From positions 24,356 to 88,355 of the forward strand of contig NZ_BAJX01000011.1 in assembly GCF_000613925.1 (NCBI RefSeq): 64,000 nt of DNA. The letters run 5' to 3'. This document shows, piece by piece, positions 34,568 to 44,774 of the stretch. This DNA is from Prevotella histicola JCM 15637 = DNF00424 (GTDB taxonomy: Bacteria; Bacteroidota; Bacteroidia; Bacteroidales; Bacteroidaceae). A model generated the notes under the pieces. That model was not told the origin of the DNA. It worked only from the letters and a program-made list of their open reading frames with translations, and did not search any database. Position 1 is the first letter of the stretch. The number at the start of each line of letters is the position of its first letter. A program made the translations under genes and the position numbers.

Positions 34568-34681
34568 ATGGATAGACTAATCACAATGAACAAGGAATAC
34601 GATAGCACTGTCGATGCTCGTTTCCTTCAGATTCAAAAAGCTCGTCGTGAGGCACTTGCCCGTAAGGCGAAGAAGAACTAA
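34568..34681 (+). CDS. 37-residue basic small protein
   Basis: MDRLITMNKEYDSTVDARFL, then a Lys/Arg/Ala-rich helix ending in KAKKN. The -7 box TATCTTTG (34524-34531) lies 37 bp before the ATG, and a hairpin terminator follows at 34702-34738, so the gene has its own transcript. Not recognised. The high basic content suggests RNA or nucleoid contact, which is only a guess. Confidence 0.55.
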   Translation: MDRLITMNKEYDSTVDARFLQIQKARREALARKAKKN

Positions 34682-34701
34682 TTTAAATCACTTTAATAAA
34701 T

Positions 34702-34738
34702 AAAGAGGAGTATCCTGGTGGGTACTCCTCTTTATTTT
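34702..34738 (+). terminator. Terminator of the 37-residue protein gene
   Basis: GAGGAGTA (34705-34712) pairs with the TACTCCTC of GGTACTCCTC (34721-34730), followed by TTTATTTTTATTT. It also works toward the minus-strand gene at 34753. Confidence 0.8.
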
Positions 34739-34752
34739 TATTTGCTAAAAGA

Positions 34753-35565
34753 TTAGAAGTCATCATCATCACCAACCTCATCAGCTTGTATGTCCAGCTC
34801 TTCTGGGTTGGTATCGAAGGTAGTACGATAACTCTCCTCGGTCAGTTCGTCCTCGTCAAAGTCCTCGTCATCTTCGTCATTACGCTTCTTCTCGTCCTCA
34901 TCCTCTGGCAGATCCTCATCGTCATCATCAAGAAGATCATCTTCTTTCGATAGCTCTTCAGGTGTTGGGAACTTCGTACGAGTCACTACATCCATTGGTT
35001 TCTCCTTGGCAAAGATAGCCTCGGTCCATGCTCCTTTTGATATCTCGAGCACCTCATAGCCGTCAGCCACCTTCTTATCATACAACCCACCTGGCTTCTT
35101 CAGTCGTGCTGTAGGTAGGGTAGTGGTACTTACGTCGAACCCACTGAGGATAATGTCCTGCACACTCTGTGGCAGACTTTCCCATCCACCACCGAAGTTA
35201 CGTTCCAGAACTTCAATGAGTTTATGTGCTGAGACGTGATGAATGTTCTCCCATGTAAGGTCGGTCACACGTAGGATAGGCTTCTTCTTCAATGCCCATT
35301 TCACCTTTGTGCCCTCATCCAGACGTATCTCACCCACCTGGCAACCACGTGCTTCATACTTCTTTATGACCTCGGGTCTGTTCACTTTCACCTCCTCTAT
35401 GGTGAAAGCACTTTTAATAACGTCTATGTAATGACGCTCGTTATCCCTCAAATCTGCGTCACGTTCGGCTTGTGCCCATAGGCGGAAGACATCGTTTTCC
35501 TGAATGTCCCAAACGTTACTTTTTGTTAGATTCTTCAACGATAGTGTTTGTCCTTGTCGCTTCAT
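34753..35565 (-). CDS. Conserved-looking protein with acidic C-terminal tail
   Basis: 270 residues, function unknown. The first ~200 residues look folded (LTWENIHHVSAHKLIEVLER, GGWESLPQSVQDIIL), and the last ~65 are strongly acidic and disordered (DDDDEDLPEDEDEKK). Acidic tails of this kind occur in chaperone-like or nucleic-acid-mimicking proteins. A -7 box TACTTTTG at 35635-35642 on the minus strand fits the start at 35565. No operon partner. Confidence 0.65.
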   Translation of the reverse strand: MKRQGQTLSLKNLTKSNVWDIQENDVFRLWAQAERDADLRDNERHYIDVIKSAFTIEEVKVNRPEVIKKYEARGCQVGEIRLDEGTKVKWALKKKPILRVTDLTWENIHHVSAHKLIEVLERNFGGGWESLPQSVQDIILSGFDVSTTTLPTARLKKPGGLYDKKVADGYEVLEISKGAWTEAIFAKEKPMDVVTRTKFPTPEELSKEDDLLDDDDEDLPEDEDEKKRNDEDDEDFDEDELTEESYRTTFDTNPEELDIQADEVGDDDDF

Positions 35566-35642
35566 ATATATCTTTTCCTTTCAAATTGCTTTCTTTGGTA
35601 TATCTGCATGCAGTGTCCTGCTTCAGATGTGGTGCAAAAGTA

Positions 35643-36598
35643 TATACTAAAACCTAAACTTCCAAACTTTTTTGATAAAAAGTTGAGGAGAGAGTGGGTA
35701 GGATTCGTAAGGTTCATACCATTATTTTTAGGTGATAACGCTTTTCCTTGTCTCCTTGTAAACACGTCAATTCCATTTTCATCTACTGATAGGAAGCGGA
35801 AAAGAAGGGCTACTTTTCCCCTAATATAGTTTTCATTTTAGTTGCTGTCATTTTAACATTTGGCGTTAGATAGTTTATATTCAGTTCGTTATCTGTGCTT
35901 CTTCCGTGACAGAAGTGACAGCAACTTTGATAATTAAGTGTATGAGAGGATAATGCGGCAAATGGCAAAGTGCAGAACCATTGGCGCTGAACCCGATGAA
36001 GAAGCACGCAGCCTGTCGTGCTTTTTGTCAGGAAAAAAGATTGAGGACGTGCGCTGTTAGCGATAAGAACAATGGTTGTTGGGTTGCCTTTTCATAAAAA
36101 AGAAGATCCTGACTCCACTCACGTGGAATCAGGACTAGCTGTTAGCGCCCAACATTATATCTTAGCTTTGTGCTGTGTTGGGTCGAATCTTGTTATCCTT
36201 TCTTTTACCTATAAGTGACTAAGCCATATGTTTTTGCCCCAAGTTTGTATTAATATGTCATAGTAATAACGCTGTTAATACAGCTATAAGTTGTATATTT
36301 TCTTTGTTTATTGCAGGCTTGTTCTTTTAAATTTGGATTTAGTTTTATCCTCATTTATTATGATTTTATCCAATGAGGAAGTGGTTTTGTCTAAATTCTT
36401 TCGTCCGTTAACGGTTGCAAAGATAAGCAACTGAATTGATAACTCCAAATATTTTTCAAGAAAAAAGAAATATATTTTCTTTCTTCCTATAGCTCTCTTA
36501 GCTAATTATATGACAATAAAAAGTATCTGTAATGCCCTTTCGAGCAATTACAGATACTAATCTTATATAGAAGATTCTAATGTTGGCTTATTAATTTA
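35643..36598. other. Long intergenic region with several hairpins, no gene seen
   Basis: Contains the inverted repeat GTTGCTGTCA/TGACAGCAAC (near 35840 and 35915), a hairpin AGCACG/CGTGCT before a T run near 36005-36030, and CCTGACTCCAC/GTGGAATCAGG near 36107-36134. These could be terminators or parts of a small RNA. No credible protein gene on either strand. Confidence 0.4.
36522..36558 (-). terminator. Terminator of the surface lipoprotein gene
   Basis: AGTATCTGTAAT (36522-36533) pairs perfectly with ATTACAGATACT (36547-36558). The minus-strand tail is TTTTTATT. Confidence 0.8.
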
Positions 36599-38905
36599 TT
36601 AATCAGCGTATGGAGTTGTCTTCCATAAACGAACAGGAGCCTTCATAATGAGACCTTCAACAAATCGTGAGTCATTTACATAAGACTTCTTATGATCCTG
36701 TTCTAATGGCGTACGTGTGTAAAGATAACAGTTGAAGAATCCACTTACATCATCGGCAACAACTGAATATCTAAATGTTACAGACAACTTTGGTGCTTGG
36801 TGGGCATTATCTTGCATTGCACCACCACTAGGAGCTTGAGTTGCATAACGTCCACCAACTGGTGCATCATCTGGTGTCCAATATTGTGCACACTTACCAA
36901 CAGTGTTAGTATTAAAGTACCACCATGTTTGTCCTTCTTTTGAACCAGCAGGTTTTGAGGGATCTAGAGTTGCTGCAACATCATATATACCTGTATAAGG
37001 AACAATACGTTCTACATCATTTGGATATGTACCAGTAATTGGTGCTGCCCAGAAGTCTTCATTTGCTATATCGTCCATATCAAGTACAAAGCGTGGACCA
37101 AGATAACGCTGTTTAAGAATTGCATTACCATTCTTGTCTTCCCAGCGCATAACATAACGATAGTCATTCTTATCAATCCATGGTGCTGATTCGAAAGCAC
37201 CAGAACTTGCTCTTGTTAAAGGATTCTTGGCATAACCTTGGTAAGCTTGTCCTTCAACAGTGCTGCTTATATAGTCTGGTTGCTTTGACAAACCAATCAT
37301 ATAAGCTATTAGATTTCCTTGGCTATCTCTTACACCCTTAGAGTAAGAATGGAAAACAAGTTTCGTTTCATTCCAACCTGGTAGTCTTGCTGGTGATACT
37401 ATACCCATAGAGCAGTTATATGTAGTTCCATTATTACGGAATCCAGAGAATCCATAGAACTGTGGAAGAATACTACGCCAATATTCATGGTGTGCAAACA
37501 TATAACCAGCAGGAACCTTTGCAGAGTTATTAACGTTACTCTCTATCTCACTGTATGAATATGTCTCTGTATGTGCAGCATCTTGGGTAGCGGCATTTGA
37601 CAGTTCTGCTTCTGTACCAAAGTTGCTATGCTTAGCAATATAGCTCAATGGAGGGAAGTTGTATACAACACTGCCCTTAGCTGGATAGTTTCTACCTGAC
37701 ACATAGTCAGCACGTGTACCATAAGCTGGTATCATATTGATAGATGTTGGTACAACCTTGTTTCCTGCACTTGTCTCTGTAGGTATTGCCATCAACATGA
37801 ACTGTGTTTTAGAGATTTGTTTTGTCTCAACAGGACTACCAACTCCTTCTTGTTTATTGTATATATTCACAGTCTGCTGCTTAGGAGCCATCCATACATA
37901 TACATAACCTGTAGCAGAACTACCATTTGCAAGTGTTACGAAGTCATTAAACTTATAATCGTAATAGCTAAGGTCATTGTGCATGCTAAACTTATTTGTT
38001 GAAGCCAAGCTTGTTATCTTAGCATCAGTAGTAGCACGCTGAGTGAAATTAAATGCCTTGAATACCTTTTTATAATCATTTGATGTTGCATCATTGAGGA
38101 CGCCATCTTGTGTATCAGCAAGGTCTGAAGTTGCGACATTATCAAATGAGCTTAGGTCGAACTGACCAACGAGAATGTTACTTGTGATGATACGAACACC
38201 ATCATATTTGATGCCGAAACCAGTATTGTTAGTAACCTTCAAACGTACGATAGAACCAAACTGCTTGAACTTAACAGCGTGGTTAGTCTTGATGGTTTTC
38301 TTTGCTTGGTTCGTTTCCAACTTACGCCAACCAAAGATATAAGGAATGTCTGCACCAAATGTTGTCTTGTTGCCAGAGTTATCTTTTGGTGTATAACCAT
38401 CAACGAAGCCATCGAACTTAACGTTGCTGTTGGTGTTGTCCAAGTCACCACCTAAGATACCACATACATACCATGTACCTTGGCTAAGGTTAGTACCGCT
38501 TTTCATCTCGAAAGTCTCACTTGGTTCCAATGTCAACTTACCACCCTGTGTATAAGTCCACATTGTCTTCACCTTTGTTACAGGCTGCCCTGAGGCATCA
38601 CTTTTGAATATAAGCACAACAGGAACTTTTGTACCTGTAGCAAGCTCTTGTGCACTTGCTCCAACACCATTGTAAAGACCTTTAGCGGTTGGGAAACCAT
38701 CGTTGTCCTCTACTTCATAGCCAATAGCACGACTGTTAGGTGTTGCTGCAGCAGCATCGCTCTGCATTTCACCCTCCATAGTCATAGAAACCTTTACACC
38801 AGGTCCATCGTTATTAGTCGCATTTGTCTCTGCAACATCTTGGTCAGCACAACCTGCGAGTACCAATGTACAGAAAGCAATACATGAATAAAGTAATTTC
38901 TTCAT
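36599..38905 (-). CDS. Large surface lipoprotein, fimbrillin-like
   Basis: 768 residues. Signal peptide with lipobox (FCTLVLAGCADQ; Cys at about residue 19), so a lipoprotein, probably surface exposed. The N-terminal half (DGDGPGVKVSMTMEG-like opening, NSRAIGYEVEDNDG, GSIVRLKVTN) resembles the two-domain fimbrillin/Mfa-type fold of Bacteroidales adhesins. The C-terminal half is rich in aromatic and Gly residues and not recognised. No fim/mfa operon partners are present; only a small protein gene lies upstream on the same strand. Likely a Prevotella-specific surface antigen or adhesin. Confidence 0.65.
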   Translation of the reverse strand: MKKLLYSCIAFCTLVLAGCADQDVAETNATNNDGPGVKVSMTMEGEMQSDAAAATPNSRAIGYEVEDNDGFPTAKGLYNGVGASAQELATGTKVPVVLIFKSDASGQPVTKVKTMWTYTQGGKLTLEPSETFEMKSGTNLSQGTWYVCGILGGDLDNTNSNVKFDGFVDGYTPKDNSGNKTTFGADIPYIFGWRKLETNQAKKTIKTNHAVKFKQFGSIVRLKVTNNTGFGIKYDGVRIITSNILVGQFDLSSFDNVATSDLADTQDGVLNDATSNDYKKVFKAFNFTQRATTDAKITSLASTNKFSMHNDLSYYDYKFNDFVTLANGSSATGYVYVWMAPKQQTVNIYNKQEGVGSPVETKQISKTQFMLMAIPTETSAGNKVVPTSINMIPAYGTRADYVSGRNYPAKGSVVYNFPPLSYIAKHSNFGTEAELSNAATQDAAHTETYSYSEIESNVNNSAKVPAGYMFAHHEYWRSILPQFYGFSGFRNNGTTYNCSMGIVSPARLPGWNETKLVFHSYSKGVRDSQGNLIAYMIGLSKQPDYISSTVEGQAYQGYAKNPLTRASSGAFESAPWIDKNDYRYVMRWEDKNGNAILKQRYLGPRFVLDMDDIANEDFWAAPITGTYPNDVERIVPYTGIYDVAATLDPSKPAGSKEGQTWWYFNTNTVGKCAQYWTPDDAPVGGRYATQAPSGGAMQDNAHQAPKLSVTFRYSVVADDVSGFFNCYLYTRTPLEQDHKKSYVNDSRFVEGLIMKAPVRLWKTTPYAD

Positions 38906-38978
38906 TTGTTTTCTTAATACTTAATTATGTGCTGGGATATCTTTTTATCCCATAACGTTTAAAAATAGTCTTTTAATC

Positions 38979-39140
38979 TTAGAAAGCTGTTGGGTTAGAT
39001 TCCTCAGGATCGTCTGCGTCTTCACCAGACTCAATAGTTCCATGTAGGTTACTTGCAGCATGGAAACCTCCCTCCATGAGCTCCTCTGTATAGAGACTTA
39101 ATACCTCTGATACAGGCTTTACATAATCTTTTTTCATCAT
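38979..39140 (-). CDS. 53-residue small protein with MEGG motif
   Basis: MMKKDYVKPVSEVLSLYTEE, then LMEGG, then an acidic, Ser/Asn-rich tail (SGEDADDPEESNPTAF). Small Bacteroidetes proteins with the opening KKxYxxPxxEVL are frequent and unexplained. It lies 73 bp upstream of the lipoprotein gene on the same strand, so the two may be co-transcribed from the -7 box TACCTTTG (39295-39302, minus strand), which leaves a leader of about 150 nt. The Gly-Gly may be a cleavage site, but no dedicated exporter is nearby. Confidence 0.6.
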   Translation of the reverse strand: MMKKDYVKPVSEVLSLYTEELMEGGFHAASNLHGTIESGEDADDPEESNPTAF

Positions 39141-39294
39141 TTCTTGTGGATTTTAATATTTGTTTTTTTTTATTTTGGGAATCGTTCTTTTAGGTTAATG
39201 GTGCAATGTTTACAGTGGCTTGTGTAAAGAATGCACATTAAAAATAGGCGGTCCATCTCACCGATGAAACCGTACTATAATCCGAATGCGGGTG

Positions 39295-39302
39295 CAAAGG
39301 TA
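39295..39302 (-). promoter_or_regulatory. -7 promoter element of the small-protein/lipoprotein unit
   Basis: TACCTTTG on the minus strand, about 155 bp before the start at 39140. The leader is long enough for a regulatory structure. Confidence 0.5.
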
Positions 39303-39479
39303 ATGAAAATTATACAAACAAACAAATTTTTTTGTTAAATAGTAAAAAAATACCTATACAATGGTCTGATATTTGTAGGTTTCTATGCTCACGAAGAAGG
39401 AATTTGTGCAGATTTGACAATAATCTTACAAAATGTGAAAGACTCATGTCTGCAAAATGAACCGAAACCGTTGAAAACC

Positions 39480-39632
39480 GCCTTTGTAACCTATTCAGAT
39501 ACAAAGGGTTACAAAGAGGCTTGTAAAAGGGCATCTTTTGCACTTCAAAAGGGCATCTTTTACCGTGTAAAAGGGCATGTTTTACAATGCAAAAGGGCGT
39601 CTTTTACAATGCAAAAGAGCACCTATTGAAAA
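39480..39632. repeat. 22-bp repeat array, copy C, with flanking hairpin
   Basis: The flank CCTTTGTAACC/GGTTACAAAG (39480-39516) is followed by units starting AAAAGGGC at 39525, 39547, 39569 and 39591 and AAAAGAGC at 39613, each exactly 22 bp apart. It is the mirror image of copy B at 31651. Open frames across it are by-products of the repeat. Confidence 0.85.
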
Positions 39633-39818
39633 CCCTACTACCAATTCTTTTTACATTTACTGTTCTCCTGCGTCTGGCGGACGGTGGTCAATGCTGGTTT
39701 TATAGCAGGCAGAGAGCGGCAAGCAAAAGCAGTAGACGAAACGGCAAACGTAATAGATTGTTCAGCAGACCAGCGACAGCAAATAACTCATAAATACTGT
39801 TTATTCCCAATATTTTCC

Positions 39819-39826
39819 TATCTTTG
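39819..39826 (+). promoter_or_regulatory. -7 promoter element of the inositol-lipid cluster
   Basis: TATCTTTG, 42 bp before the GTG start at 39868. Confidence 0.6.
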
Positions 39827-39867
39827 CATCTGGATTATAGAACACATTAAACGTAAGAGAAAGGCAA

Positions 39868-40593
39868 GTGAAGTTCGCAATCATAGCTGCAGGCGACGGT
39901 TCACGCCTGCGTGCGGAGGGTGTGGAAGCCCCGAAACCATTGGTGAAGGTGGGCGGTGAGTGTCTCATCGACCGTCTGTTGCGCATCTTCCTGGCAAACC
40001 ATGCCACGGAGATTGTCGTCATCTGCAACGAGCACATGACCGATGTGGCACGCCATCTGGTGGACATTCAGAACGAAGGACTATCAGGTCAGCCCGTGCC
40101 CCTGCGTTTCGTCATTCAGTCGACACCCAGTTCCATGCACAGTTTCCACGTGTTAAGCCAGTATCTTCGGGACGAACCCTTTGTGCTGACCACCGTTGAC
40201 ACCATCTTTGATGAGCATGAATTTGCCCGTTACGTCCGCACGTTCAGTGGCAAGACAGCCGAGGGGATGGATGCACTGATGGGTGTAACGGATTACATTG
40301 ACGACGAGAAACCCCTCTATGTGGGCGTTGACGAGCAGATGAAAGTCACGGGATATTACGACACACCACAGGCGGACAGTCGGTACATCTCAGCCGGCAT
40401 CTACGGGTTAACACCCCGTACGCTCGCCGTTCTGGATGCTTGTATAGCACGGGGAGAGCGCCGCATGCGCAATTTCCAGCGTGCTTTGGTGGCAGAAGGG
40501 CTGCAGGTTGAAGCCTATCCGCTCACCCATGTGTTCGACATTGACCATGCCTCCGACATCCGAAAGGCTGAATCACGGTGCTGTCGGTGCCTG
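39868..40593 (+). CDS. NDP-sugar/NTP-transferase domain protein
   Basis: A nucleotidyltransferase of about 240 residues. MKFAIIAAGDGSRLRAEG with the basic loop PKPLVKVGG is the nucleotidyltransferase signature, and TTVDTIFDEHEFARYV carries the metal-binding acidic residues. Starts with GTG. The reading frame runs on past the domain end into the ATP-grasp part (to 40860) without a stop, so either the two are fused or a lost base hides the natural stop near 40570. In B. theta-type inositol-lipid clusters a nucleotidyltransferase and an ATP-grasp protein accompany the phosphatidyltransferase. Inferred role: CTP-dependent activation of an inositol-phosphate or other head group. Confidence 0.7.
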
Positions 40594-41390
40594 TTGATAC
40601 AACGCGCACGGTGCTTTTCGCCCCATTCCGTGGACAAAGACTTAGCCGTTCTGCAGGCATTGAGCCGACAGTTAGGTGGTGCACCGATTGTCAGTGAGGA
40701 AGAGATAACGGCAGGTTATCAGCTTCCTGCATCGATAAAGACGGTCTATTCCATGGCACGCAGTGAGGCAGCGTTAAGCTGGTTGTCAACCCTTGAGGCT
40801 GCTGGTGTGACGGTTATCAACCCACAGCAGGTGTCAGAGCCTGCCAAAGGAGCAATATAAATAAGGTGATGCAGATGCATCATCTCCCACTTCCACCCGA
40901 TGCGGGAGCCGATGGCTACTGGGTGAAACGTGGCGACGGTGCTGCACAGAGTAAGGAGGATGTTCGTTTCTGCAAGGATGAAGAAGCATTAGCACAGGCA
41001 AAGACCGACCTTCGGCAGCGAGGTGTTACCGATATCGTCGTCCAGGCACATGTGACAGGCGACCTTGTGAAGTTCTATGGTGTGGAAGGAGCCGACTTTT
41101 TCCGTCGTTATTATCCTACGGACGACGGCGAAACGAAGTTCGGTGACGAAGCCCTCAACGGCACAGCACAGCATTATCCCTTCTCCATGGAACGGTTAAA
41201 GCAGGACGCTGAACACCTCTCCCGTCTGCTTCAAACGCCCGTTTATGGGGGTGATGCCATCGTCAAGAGCAATGGCACGTATGTCATCATCGACTTTAAC
41301 GACTGGCCCAGCTTCTCAAGATGTAGGGAAGAGATGGTGATGTGCTTGGGAGAGGACGGTATAAGGAAAAGCCGTCCCAAGTCCTTTTAA
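40594..41390 (+). pseudogene. ATP-grasp-like protein, single frameshift
   Basis: The N-terminal part (LIQRARCFSPHSVDKDLAVL) resembles ATP-grasp ligases of Bacteroidetes. The middle reads VINPQQV, then breaks at about 40832. The next frame gives RACQRSNINKVMQMHHLPLP, the expected continuation, and IVQAHVTGDLVKFYGVEG and VIIDFNDWPSFSRC with the metal-binding Asp/Asn. One missing base explains the break. The start is uncertain (TTG at 40594 or a fusion with the upstream domain). The function in the cluster is unknown. Confidence 0.6.
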
Positions 41391-41557
41391 GAAGAAAGGA
41401 TGTACGGATAGGAGAACGGAAGGCGGCTGCAGACTACTCGTAACCCCATCTGTTAAAGGCAATTTATATAGCTCTCCATCCCCAAAACAAAACCCTATGG
41501 AGGATAAAAGACACATCTTCAACCCTTAAAACATAAGGGCATACGCCGAGTAAGACA

Positions 41558-43364
41558 ATGACAAAAGATACAAATAAACCATCATCAACAGAGCATCTCA
41601 CTCCCCTCTCCACGCAGAGAGAGGAGAAGAGCGAGACAGGAAGTGACTATAAGGTAGACTCCCTCTCCTCTTTCCGCACCCTTCTCCATGCCTCTTTCAA
41701 GTCGGAAGATACGGAAGAGTGGTTGGATGTGTACTTCACACGTCCCATCGGACTGGCTTTTGCCCTGTTATGGCGCCGCTTGGTGTCACTCCGAATGCCG
41801 TAACGATACTCTCCATCTTCCTTGGTGTGGGGGCAGGAGTGATGTTTTACTTCACCGATACCCTACATAATATAATAGGTATCATCCTCCTGATGCTGGC
41901 AAACTTCTGTGATTCCACCGACGGACAGCTTGCCCGACTCACCAATCAACGCTCCATGAAGGGACGTTGTCTGGATGGTTTCGCCGGTGATGTGTGGTTC
42001 GTTGCCATCTATCTTGCCATCGTTCTGCGTATATGGCACCAACCCATACCCGGTACATCGATGTCCTGGGGACTGTGGGGACTGGCATTAGCAGCCCTGG
42101 CAGGCTTCCTTTCCCATTCTCCACAATGCTCCTTGAGCGACTATTACAGGCAGATTCACCTCTATTTTCTCAAAGGAAGAGCAGGGTCGGAGTTGGATCT
42201 TACGAGAAAGAACACGCCATTGTGGAAAGCTTGAAAGGGAAGAAAGACGTCTTTTGGGACCGTGCTTTCCACTTCAATTACCAGCATTACTGCAAGAGTC
42301 AGGAGCATCGCACGCCCGACTTCCAACGTTTTCACAAAGCATTGTTAGCCCGATATGGGAGCATTGAACAGGTGCCACAGGACCTCAAAGACCGCTTCCT
42401 TGCCGGGAGCAGACCCTTGATGCCCTTCACCAATCTGCTGACTTTCAATTGCAGAGGTATCCTTGTCTATGTCACTTGTCTGCTGAATTGTCCGTGGGTG
42501 TACCTCCTTGTGGAAGTAACCCTGCTCAATCTGGCTTACGTTTACATGCATAAGAAGCACGAAGCACTCTGTCGGGAGGAACTCAACAGGCTTCTTTTCA
42601 ATTCTGAAAAAGGGGCAACGGACAGGGAGAAGAGCGTGGCTTACCTCTTCGACTTTGGTGGAACACTCGACACAGGAGGCTGCCATTGGGGGAAAATGCT
42701 GTGGCATGGGTATGAAAGACAAGCCATCCCTGTTAGTGAAGCACAGTTCCGTGAAGCCTATGTATATGCCGAAAGGACATTAGGAAAGCAATCCATCATA
42801 AAGAAAGAATATACCTTCCGACAGATGTTAGAGGCAAAACTGCAGATAGAATTTGATTATCTGTCTGCACAAGGATGGTTGAATGTGGATGCAGAAACGG
42901 CAAGAAAGATGCAAACGCGCCTGTTGGCAGACCTATATAATAAGGTGAAAACAACCATAGAAGCAAACAAACATGTGCTTCAACAGCTCAAACAGCAGCA
43001 CAGATTAGGTTTAGTCACCAACTTTTATGGCAACATGTCTGTCGTATTAAAGGAGTTCGGATTGTCCAATCTTTTCCAAACTGTGACCGAGAGTGCCGTC
43101 GTTGGTGTCCGGAAACCCGACCCTGACATCTTCCAACGGGCTGCAGAGACGTTGGGCGTGAGCCCCAGTGATGCGGTAGTTGTGGGAGACAGCTATACAA
43201 AGGACATCCTTCCGGCACACAGCATAGGCTGTCAGACCGTATGGATAAAAGGAGAAGGATGGACAGATGACGAACCATCCGACTGCATAGCAGACGTTAT
43301 CATCCATGATTTGTCCGAATTATTGGTTGTGAAAGATAAATTAAAAGAAAGAATAAGCGGCTGA
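41558..43364 (+). pseudogene. CDP-alcohol phosphatidyltransferase fused to a HAD phosphatase domain, two frameshifts
   Basis: Likely phosphatidylinositol-phosphate synthase plus phosphatase in one chain of about 600 residues. Three frames join after adding one base at 41782-41783 (TTG GGT GTC ACT) and one at about 42198. The CDP-alcohol transferase motif is DSTDGQLARLTNQRSMKG, with LDGFAGD as the second acidic pair and membrane helices around it. The C-terminal HAD domain has FDFGGTLDTGG, VTNFYGNMS and VVVGDSYTKDILPAHSIG. It lies 53 bp before the inositol-3-phosphate synthase gene, consistent with transfer of inositol phosphate to CDP-diacylglycerol followed by dephosphorylation. Both lesions are single-base losses. 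Confidence 0.8.
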
Positions 43365-43417
43365 AAAGCAATATAATAACCTTTGAACCGTTATAAGATA
43401 CTACATAAATCCGAAAG

Positions 43418-44725
43418 ATGGAGAATACGAACGTAAAGCCTGCAGAAGGCAAATTAGGAATCATGGTCGTTGGTTGTGGTGCCGTAGCAACAACCTTTAT
43501 GACTGGAGTTTTGATGACAAGGAAGGGTCTGACGAAGCCTATTGGCTCCATGACCCAATACGATAAGATCCGTGTTGGGCGCGGATCAGACAAGAAATAC
43601 CTACATTACAAAGACATTGTGCCCTTGGCTGACCTCAAGGACATTGTCTTTGGCACATGGGATGTGTATCCACAGAACGCCTATCAGGCTACTGTTTATG
43701 CCGAAGTGTTGAAGGCTAAGGACATAGAACCCGTACGTGAGGAGCTTGAAAGCATCAAACCTCTGAAGGCAGCGTTCGATAAAAACTACGCAAAACGCCT
43801 TGATGGCGACAATGTGAAACAGTGTAAGACACGCTGGGACATGGTGGAACAGCTGCGGGAAGACATCCGTCAGTTCAAAGAAACACACGGATGTGAGAGG
43901 GTAGTGGTCATCTGGGCAGCATCAACAGAGATCTATGTGCCTTATGATGAACGCCATCACAAGACGCTCGCAATGCTCGAAGCTGCCATGCAGGTGGATG
44001 ATCGGGAACATATAGCACCGTCTATGTGCTACGCTTATGCCGCCTTGAAGGAAGGATGTCCTTTCATTATGGGTGCTCCAAACACCACTGTTGACATCCC
44101 AGCGATGTGGGAATTGGCAGAGAAGACACGTATGCCGATAGCTGGAAAGGACTTCAAGACAGGGCAGACACTCGTGAAGTCGGGCTTTGCACCTATCATC
44201 AAAACCCGTAATCTGGGCTTGGCAGGATGGTTCTCAACCAATATCCTCGGCAATAGAGACGGCTTAGTGCTCGACGAACCGGCTAACTTCCACACCAAAG
44301 AGGTGAGCAAACTCTCAACACTGGAGACCATCTGTAAGGCAGATGACCAACCAGATCTCTACGGAGACATCTATCATAAGGTACGAATCAATTACTATCC
44401 GCCACGTAATGACAACAAAGAAGGATGGGATAACATTGATATCTTCGGATGGATGGGCTACCCGATGCAGATAAAAATCAACTTCCTGTGTCGTGATTCC
44501 ATCCTTGCAGCACCGCTATTGCTCGACTTATCGTTGCTGTCCGACCTTGCTGCACGTGCCGGAAGATACGGTATACAACGCTTCCTGAGCTTCTTCCTGA
44601 AGAGTCCGATGCACGATTACACACGTGAAGAGGAGCCTGTGAACAATCTCTTTGAGCAGTATACGATGCTGAAGAATGCCATCAGGGAGATGGGAGGCTA
44701 TGAGGCTGATGAAGAAATAGACTAA
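43418..44725 (+). CDS. ino1: Inositol-3-phosphate synthase
   Basis: A 435-residue NAD-dependent enzyme that converts glucose-6-phosphate to myo-inositol-3-phosphate, the entry step for inositol lipids. The Rossmann motif VVGCGAVATTFMTGV lies near residue 19. YDKIRVGRGSD, VVIWAASTEIY, GKDFKTGQTLVKS and STNILGNRDGLVL (NAD/nicotinamide-binding region with the conserved Lys residues) all match the family. Length is that of the prokaryotic form. Its place after the phosphatidyltransferase gene matches the inositol-lipid cluster known from Bacteroides thetaiotaomicron (around BT_1522-BT_1526; gene numbers from memory). Confidence 0.93.
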   Translation: MENTNVKPAEGKLGIMVVGCGAVATTFMTGVLMTRKGLTKPIGSMTQYDKIRVGRGSDKKYLHYKDIVPLADLKDIVFGTWDVYPQNAYQATVYAEVLKAKDIEPVREELESIKPLKAAFDKNYAKRLDGDNVKQCKTRWDMVEQLREDIRQFKETHGCERVVVIWAASTEIYVPYDERHHKTLAMLEAAMQVDDREHIAPSMCYAYAALKEGCPFIMGAPNTTVDIPAMWELAEKTRMPIAGKDFKTGQTLVKSGFAPIIKTRNLGLAGWFSTNILGNRDGLVLDEPANFHTKEVSKLSTLETICKADDQPDLYGDIYHKVRINYYPPRNDNKEGWDNIDIFGWMGYPMQIKINFLCRDSILAAPLLLDLSLLSDLAARAGRYGIQRFLSFFLKSPMHDYTREEEPVNNLFEQYTMLKNAIREMGGYEADEEID

Positions 44726-44774
44726 AGGATGACAGGATATCAGCCCTCCACACATTCTAAAACTAAACTACAAG

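Noticed and set aside
39414..39793. Open frames across the 22-bp repeat array
   Set aside because: The sequence is the repeat itself (lysine/glycine-rich read-through); no family signal.
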